Positions 59,942 through 64,000 of a stretch of DNA of 64,000 bases are shown in pieces. The notes beneath the pieces were generated by a model that was given only the letters and a program-made list of their open reading frames with translations, did no database searches and was not told where the DNA came from. A program made the translations under genes and the position numbers. Within the stretch, counting starts at the first letter, position 1. Each line of letters starts with the position of its first letter. Source of the DNA: Aporrectodea caliginosa (taxonomy: Eukaryota; Annelida; Clitellata; Crassiclitellata; Lumbricidae). Where the stretch lies: assembly GCA_020284085.1 (NCBI GenBank), contig JACEVL010000130.1, positions 3,764,576-3,828,575 on the forward strand, written 5' to 3'.

Positions 59942-60157
59942 GGTCTAGGACATTACCCCTGGACATTACCCCCTTCGCCAATTACCCCCGTAGGATATTA
60001 CCCCTGCCATTACCCCCGGTATTTATTATACATAGTCTATACATACATGTATTTTACATGTATTATATTTATTATTTATATATTATATATAAATTATATT
60101 AATAAATTATATTAATATATTTGTTATCTTGTACAGGGGGGTAATGTCCTGCTCCCA
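59942..60157. mobile_element. foldback MITE with (GACATTACCCC)n ends
   Basis: The left end GGTCTAGGACATTACCCC and the right end GGGGTAATGTCCTGCTCC are inverted. The left arm repeats ATTACCCC five times. A 9-bp duplication GGGAATAGG (59933-59941 and 60158-60166) flanks the element. The interior is a TA-rich palindromic tract. Confidence 0.7.
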
Positions 60158-60229
60158 GGGAATAGGCATATGCCATTATTATGGCCTACAAATGGTGAGA
60201 ACGGTTCGGAATAATCTCCTTTGAAGTCA

Positions 60230-61358
60230 ACGGTCTTTGTTGCCATAACTCTAGAATGGCTTAGATCTTTTTTAACTGACCGCTCAAATTGTGTAGTCCT
60301 TGGTTCGTCCAGGTCTCTTTGGGTCCCTGCCCCTTTGGGTGTGCCCCAGGGTTCTGTCCTGGGCCCGCTGCTTTATCTTCTTTATACTGCTGATGTCTGC
60401 TCTTTGTTGAGTTCTCAGGGGCTTCTACACCAACTATTTGCCGATGATGTCCAAGCCTACATCCACACCCATTCAGCCGATGCGGTGGCTACTGTGAGTC
60501 AGATGTGTCTGACTATGGATGTCCTCTCTTCTTGGATGGCCTCCAATCGGCTACTCTTAAATCCATCTAAAACACAGCTCATTTGGCTGGGTAGCCGTAG
60601 ACAACTGCAGGGTATCGACTTTCCTCAACTTACCCTGCTCTTTCCTCACATAACCTTTTCCCTCACAGTTCGTGATCTGGGACTTTCTCTTGACTCCGAG
60701 CTTACTTTGTCTCAACATGTGAACTCAATTGCACGGAGCTGTTATTATCAGCTTCGTCAGCTTCGAGTGGTCTCTCGCTCTCTCTCTCTCATGATGCAGT
60801 TGTGGTCCTTGTTCATGCCTTTGTTACTAGTCGAATTGACCACTGTTCCTCACTACTTGCTGGCCTTCCCCTTGGTGTTTTGGGGCGACTAGATCGAGTT
60901 CTACGCTCGGCTGCTCGGCTTATTGGACGGCTTCCTAAGTACTCTCCTGTCTCTGCATACATGCGTGATGTGTTGCATTGGCTGCCTGTCTCTCAGCGTA
61001 TCTCATATCGCATTGCTGCTCTGGTTTCTCGTTGTGTTCTTGGCTGCGCTCCATCTTACTTGCGTGATCTTTGTCGCCCAGTGTCTGTTCCAGCGCGTCG
61101 GGTGCTTCGCTCTGCGACGAGGGGTGAGTTCCTTGTTCCACGGACTCGCTTGGCTATTAGGCAGCGCCGTGCTTTCTCGGTTGTTGGCCCTTCCATCTGG
61201 AATGACCTACCACTTAAGCTCCGTTTTTACTTTTAAGCCATCTGACAGGGTTCTACAAGTCCCTCAAGTCTTTTTCTTTAGTCGTGGCTGGGCCGGGAGC
61301 GCTCCTGAGTAGTTTCTTGAAGGGGCGCTATATAAATGCTCTGAATGAATGAATGAAA
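60230..61358 (+). mobile_element. 5'-truncated CR1-like LINE with RT motifs and TGAA tail
   Basis: The frame from about 60243 reads LEWLRSFLTDRSNCVVLG, then the RT motif GVPQGSVLGPLLYLLYTADV and the catalytic FADDVQ. Thumb motifs follow (SNRLLLNPSKTQLIWLG, VRDLGLSLDSELTLSQHV). A frameshift near 60790-60810 moves to the frame with SRIDHCSSLLAGLPLGVL, VLHWLPVSQRISYRIAAL, RAFSVVGPSIWNDLPLKLR, and a further shift precedes SLKSFFFSRGW. The 3' end GGGAGCGCTCCTGAGTAG...GAAGGGGCGCTATATAAATG and a (TGAA)n tail complete it. Endonuclease is missing; the copy is inactive but young-looking. Confidence 0.9.
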
Positions 61359-61439
61359 AAGATGTCGTTAAACTCTGGCTGCCAAGTATTGGCTGAAATA
61401 TCTGCTTAAACACTTTGATATTATTTGTGTCCTATGAGT

Positions 61440-61555
61440 GAAACTCCGCCACTTATCGTACTCTGGTAGGGCCAGTCCCAAGTATGGAGAAAAGAAGAGG
61501 AGGGCGACGCTAATCATCTTTGTTATGACACAATGTCGTTAAACGGCAACTAACC
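61440..61555 (-). repeat. GTCGCCCTCCTCC box, last copy
   Basis: Reverse-orientation copy with GTACTCTGGTAGGGCCAGTC, GGAGGGCGACGCTAATCATC and ATGTCGTTAAACGGCAACTA. Confidence 0.8.
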
Positions 61556-62217
61556 TAACGTATAAGTGAAAGCAGAAGAGTAGTTCTGTATTATGCCATA
61601 CAAACAGTGAGAATTGTTGGAAATAATTAGACACCTCTGTTAAGTTTTATATTCGCCCTATAAGTAGAACCAGAAGCGTGACTCTGTTAATATGAATTGC
61701 GTCCAGAATCCCTCCAAATAATCACACGTCTCTTTAAATGCGGTATTCACCCCATCAGTTGCCTAAAAGCAGAAGAGGGTTTGAGTGATCTAAATGGATT
61801 TTCTTTCAACGTCAAGAATTGAAATGATCCTTAAAGAAATCTACATTATAGGTTTTTGCCAATGGTTAAATGGTCCTTGATGTAATGTGTGTCTTTCGCT
61901 AGTAACTGTCAATGGTTAACTTAAAAGAGTCCTTCACGTGAAAGGGTCCTTCAACATATCAAGCGTTAAATAATTAGTTCACTGGGTCTTGGCTACTTTT
62001 TGAGACTGAATTGCGGTAACAATTTCCTTTAAGTGTTTGCATCTTACATAGTTTGACTTCAAGAAAACCAGAAGGACAGAGGGTTCATTTCTTAGGAAGG
62101 TAAAACAGCCAACGATAACACAGGTAACGGTATTAAAGGTAACGATAACATTTGTAACGCTCGATTGGCTATGATGTATAAGGCGTGTCTGCCAATCACG
62201 AAGGACAGGTATTTTAA

Positions 62218-62218
62218 A

Positions 62219-62293
<75 letters not shown>
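62218..62293. repeat. (GAT)n microsatellite
   Basis: About 24 perfect GAT units, followed by imperfect AGC/GTA runs. Confidence 0.95.
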
Positions 62294-62339
62294 TAGTAGT
62301 GGCAGCAGCAGCGGCAGCAGAAGTAGTAGTAGCAGTGTA

Positions 62340-62584
62340 GTGTATGTATGTGTATGTATGTATGTATGAGCACTTGTTACAGCGCCCCTTCAAGATTTCT
62401 ACTCAGAGGCGCTCCCGACTACTGTAACAGCGCGGACACTGAATCGGAGTTTCACGCCGAAGCGCATGAGCAATTGCGAGTGAAGGACTTGCCCAGGGTC
62501 CCTACGCGGCGGCTTGAGGTGGATTCGAACCCGCAACCCTCCGGCTGCAAGGCACCGAACATACCCCTACACCACCGCGCCCCA
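62340..62584 (-). repeat. tRNA-derived SINE sharing the 61.3-kb LINE tail
   Basis: On the minus strand the head (62584-62519) has an A box TGGTGTAGGGG and a perfect B box GGGTTCGAATCC. A core with GGGCAAGTCCTTCACTC follows. The 3' part GGGAGCGCCTCTGAGTAG...CTTGAAGGGGCGCTGTAAC matches the end of the LINE at 61294-61340. It ends in a (CATA)n tail at 62340-62367. Confidence 0.85.
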
Positions 62585-62589
62585 CAAAG

Positions 62590-63000
62590 TAGTAGTACTA
62601 AAATAATAATAATACCAATAAAACTAGGCCGACGAAAATGACGCATTATATGAGTTCCATAATCCACGAGAGTCACGTGGTAGTTTAGAGAGATGGATCT
62701 TCTTCAGTTGTGACTTGAATCTGTCGAGAGATGGCGCATTCCTCAGATGATTGTGAAGACTGTTCCAATCAGAGGAACACACAGTGTAAGAGAAATGAGA
62801 CGATTCAGTTGGCTTATTGCGTGGGTGGGTTGGTTGGTTAGTGAGTGGGTTGGTGGGTAGCTGTGACCGACGGACGGACGTGGTGACATCTGTTGTTGGA
62901 GGTGGATGTACTACTTCCGGTGATGCGCCGCAAATGGTTCCTCACTACAAGATGAAACTAACGATGTCCAATGCCAATCAGATGCAGGTAACTAAATCTT
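62590..63000. other. short non-repetitive stretch
   Basis: Contains a G/T-rich run (GGGTTGGTTGGTTAGTGAGTGGG, interrupted) near 62825-62860 and no supported gene. Confidence 0.3.
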
Positions 63001-63004
63001 ATCT

Positions 63005-63540
63005 AATCCATAGAATCTAATCTAATCTAATTTGATATAATATAATCTAATCTAGTCTAATCTAGTCTAGTGTAGTCTAGTATTGTCTAGTCTTGTCTAG
63101 TCTAGTCTTGTCTAGTCTTGTCTAGTCTAGTTTAGTCTAGTCTTGTCTAGTCTAGTCTAGTCTAGTCTAGTCTTGTCTAGTCTAGTTTAGTCTAGTCTTG
63201 TCTAGTCTAGTCTAGTCTAGTCTAGTCAAGTCTAGTCTAGTCTAGTCTAGTCTAGTCTAGTCTAGTCTAGTCTAGTCTAGTCTTGTCTTGTCTAGTCTAG
63301 TTTAGTCTGGTCTAGTCTAGTCTAGTCTAGTCTAGTCTAGTCTTGTCTAGTCTAGTCTTGTCTAGTCTAGTCTAGTCTAGTCTAGTCTAGTCTAGTCTAG
63401 TCTAGTCTAGTCTAGTCTAGTCTAGTCTAGTCTAGTCTAGTCTTGTCTAGTCCTTGTCTTGTCTTGTCTAGTATAGTCTAGTCTAGTCTTGTCTAGTTTA
63501 GTCTAGTCTTGCCTTGTTTAGTCTAGTCTGATCTAATAAT
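63005..63540. repeat. (TCTAG)n pentanucleotide satellite
   Basis: More than 100 units of TCTAG with interspersed TCTTG variants, preceded by degenerate TCTAA units and followed by TCTAATAATC decay. Reading the same on both strands (CTAGA/TCTAG), it can fold on itself. Confidence 0.97.
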
Positions 63541-63589
63541 CTAAGCTATTCTAGATAATCTATTCTATGAAATCTAATATGTTAGACAC

Positions 63590-64000
<411 letters not shown>

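Noticed and set aside
62519..62584. Candidate tRNA gene (minus strand)
   Set aside because: Good A and B boxes, but continuous with a SINE core and a LINE-type tail.

Overview
The window is metazoan nuclear DNA. Coding sequence is sparse, in short exons with GT-AG introns, and sits among many transposons, SINEs and microsatellites. Four host loci can be supported: the 3' end of a melted/VEPH1 gene, a probable neuropeptide precursor, a two-exon small heat-shock protein gene, and an achaete-scute-like bHLH gene with a second, fragmentary bHLH relic. The gene set, tRNA-derived SINEs, CR1/L2-like LINEs, a Ty3/gypsy element and the very frequent palindrome TAGGCCTA suggest a marine invertebrate, perhaps a non-vertebrate deuterostome (echinoderm or hemichordate). 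The phylum is an inference.

Layout. 1-3.9 kb: last exons of melted/VEPH1 (+), including the PH domain. 3.9-15.3 kb: 3' flank, MITEs (hAT type with 8-bp TSD) and decayed LINE 3' ends, two of them in inverted orientation. 15.3-21.03 kb: a three-exon gene, found by joining phase-compatible short exons. It encodes a signal peptide, a spacer, a KR cleavage site and a C-terminal 19-residue peptide with a C-x-W-K-x-C ring ending directly at the stop, as in somatostatin/urotensin-II-type precursors. 23.4-24.45 kb: very long CTCA arrays. 25.16-26.99 kb: small HSP gene with a perfect four-unit heat-shock element and a TATA box. 28.26-29.14 kb: achaete-scute-like gene (-). 29.9-42.5 kb: repeats, a hairpin, a hAT-type element carrying an inserted solo LTR, an inverted repeat, and a bHLH relic abutting a TTA-flanked MITE. 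42.8-49.8 kb: three divergent tandem copies of a repeat unit, broken up by LINEs and a piggyBac-type MITE. 50.575-56.870 kb: a complete, young, non-autonomous Ty3/gypsy-type LTR element (-) with 1.12-kb LTRs. 57-64 kb: more dispersed repeats, a LINE with its reverse transcriptase region, a SINE sharing that LINE's tail, a TCTAG satellite and an AAT array.

The most notable points are the hidden neuropeptide gene and an unusual LTR-retrotransposon organisation in which the first 160 codons of gag lie inside the LTR. A second, different LTR (a solo LTR at 34.7-36.3 kb) also encodes a gag-leader-like ORF with a similar RRS-x-RL motif. All family assignments were made by reading the sequence, without database searches.
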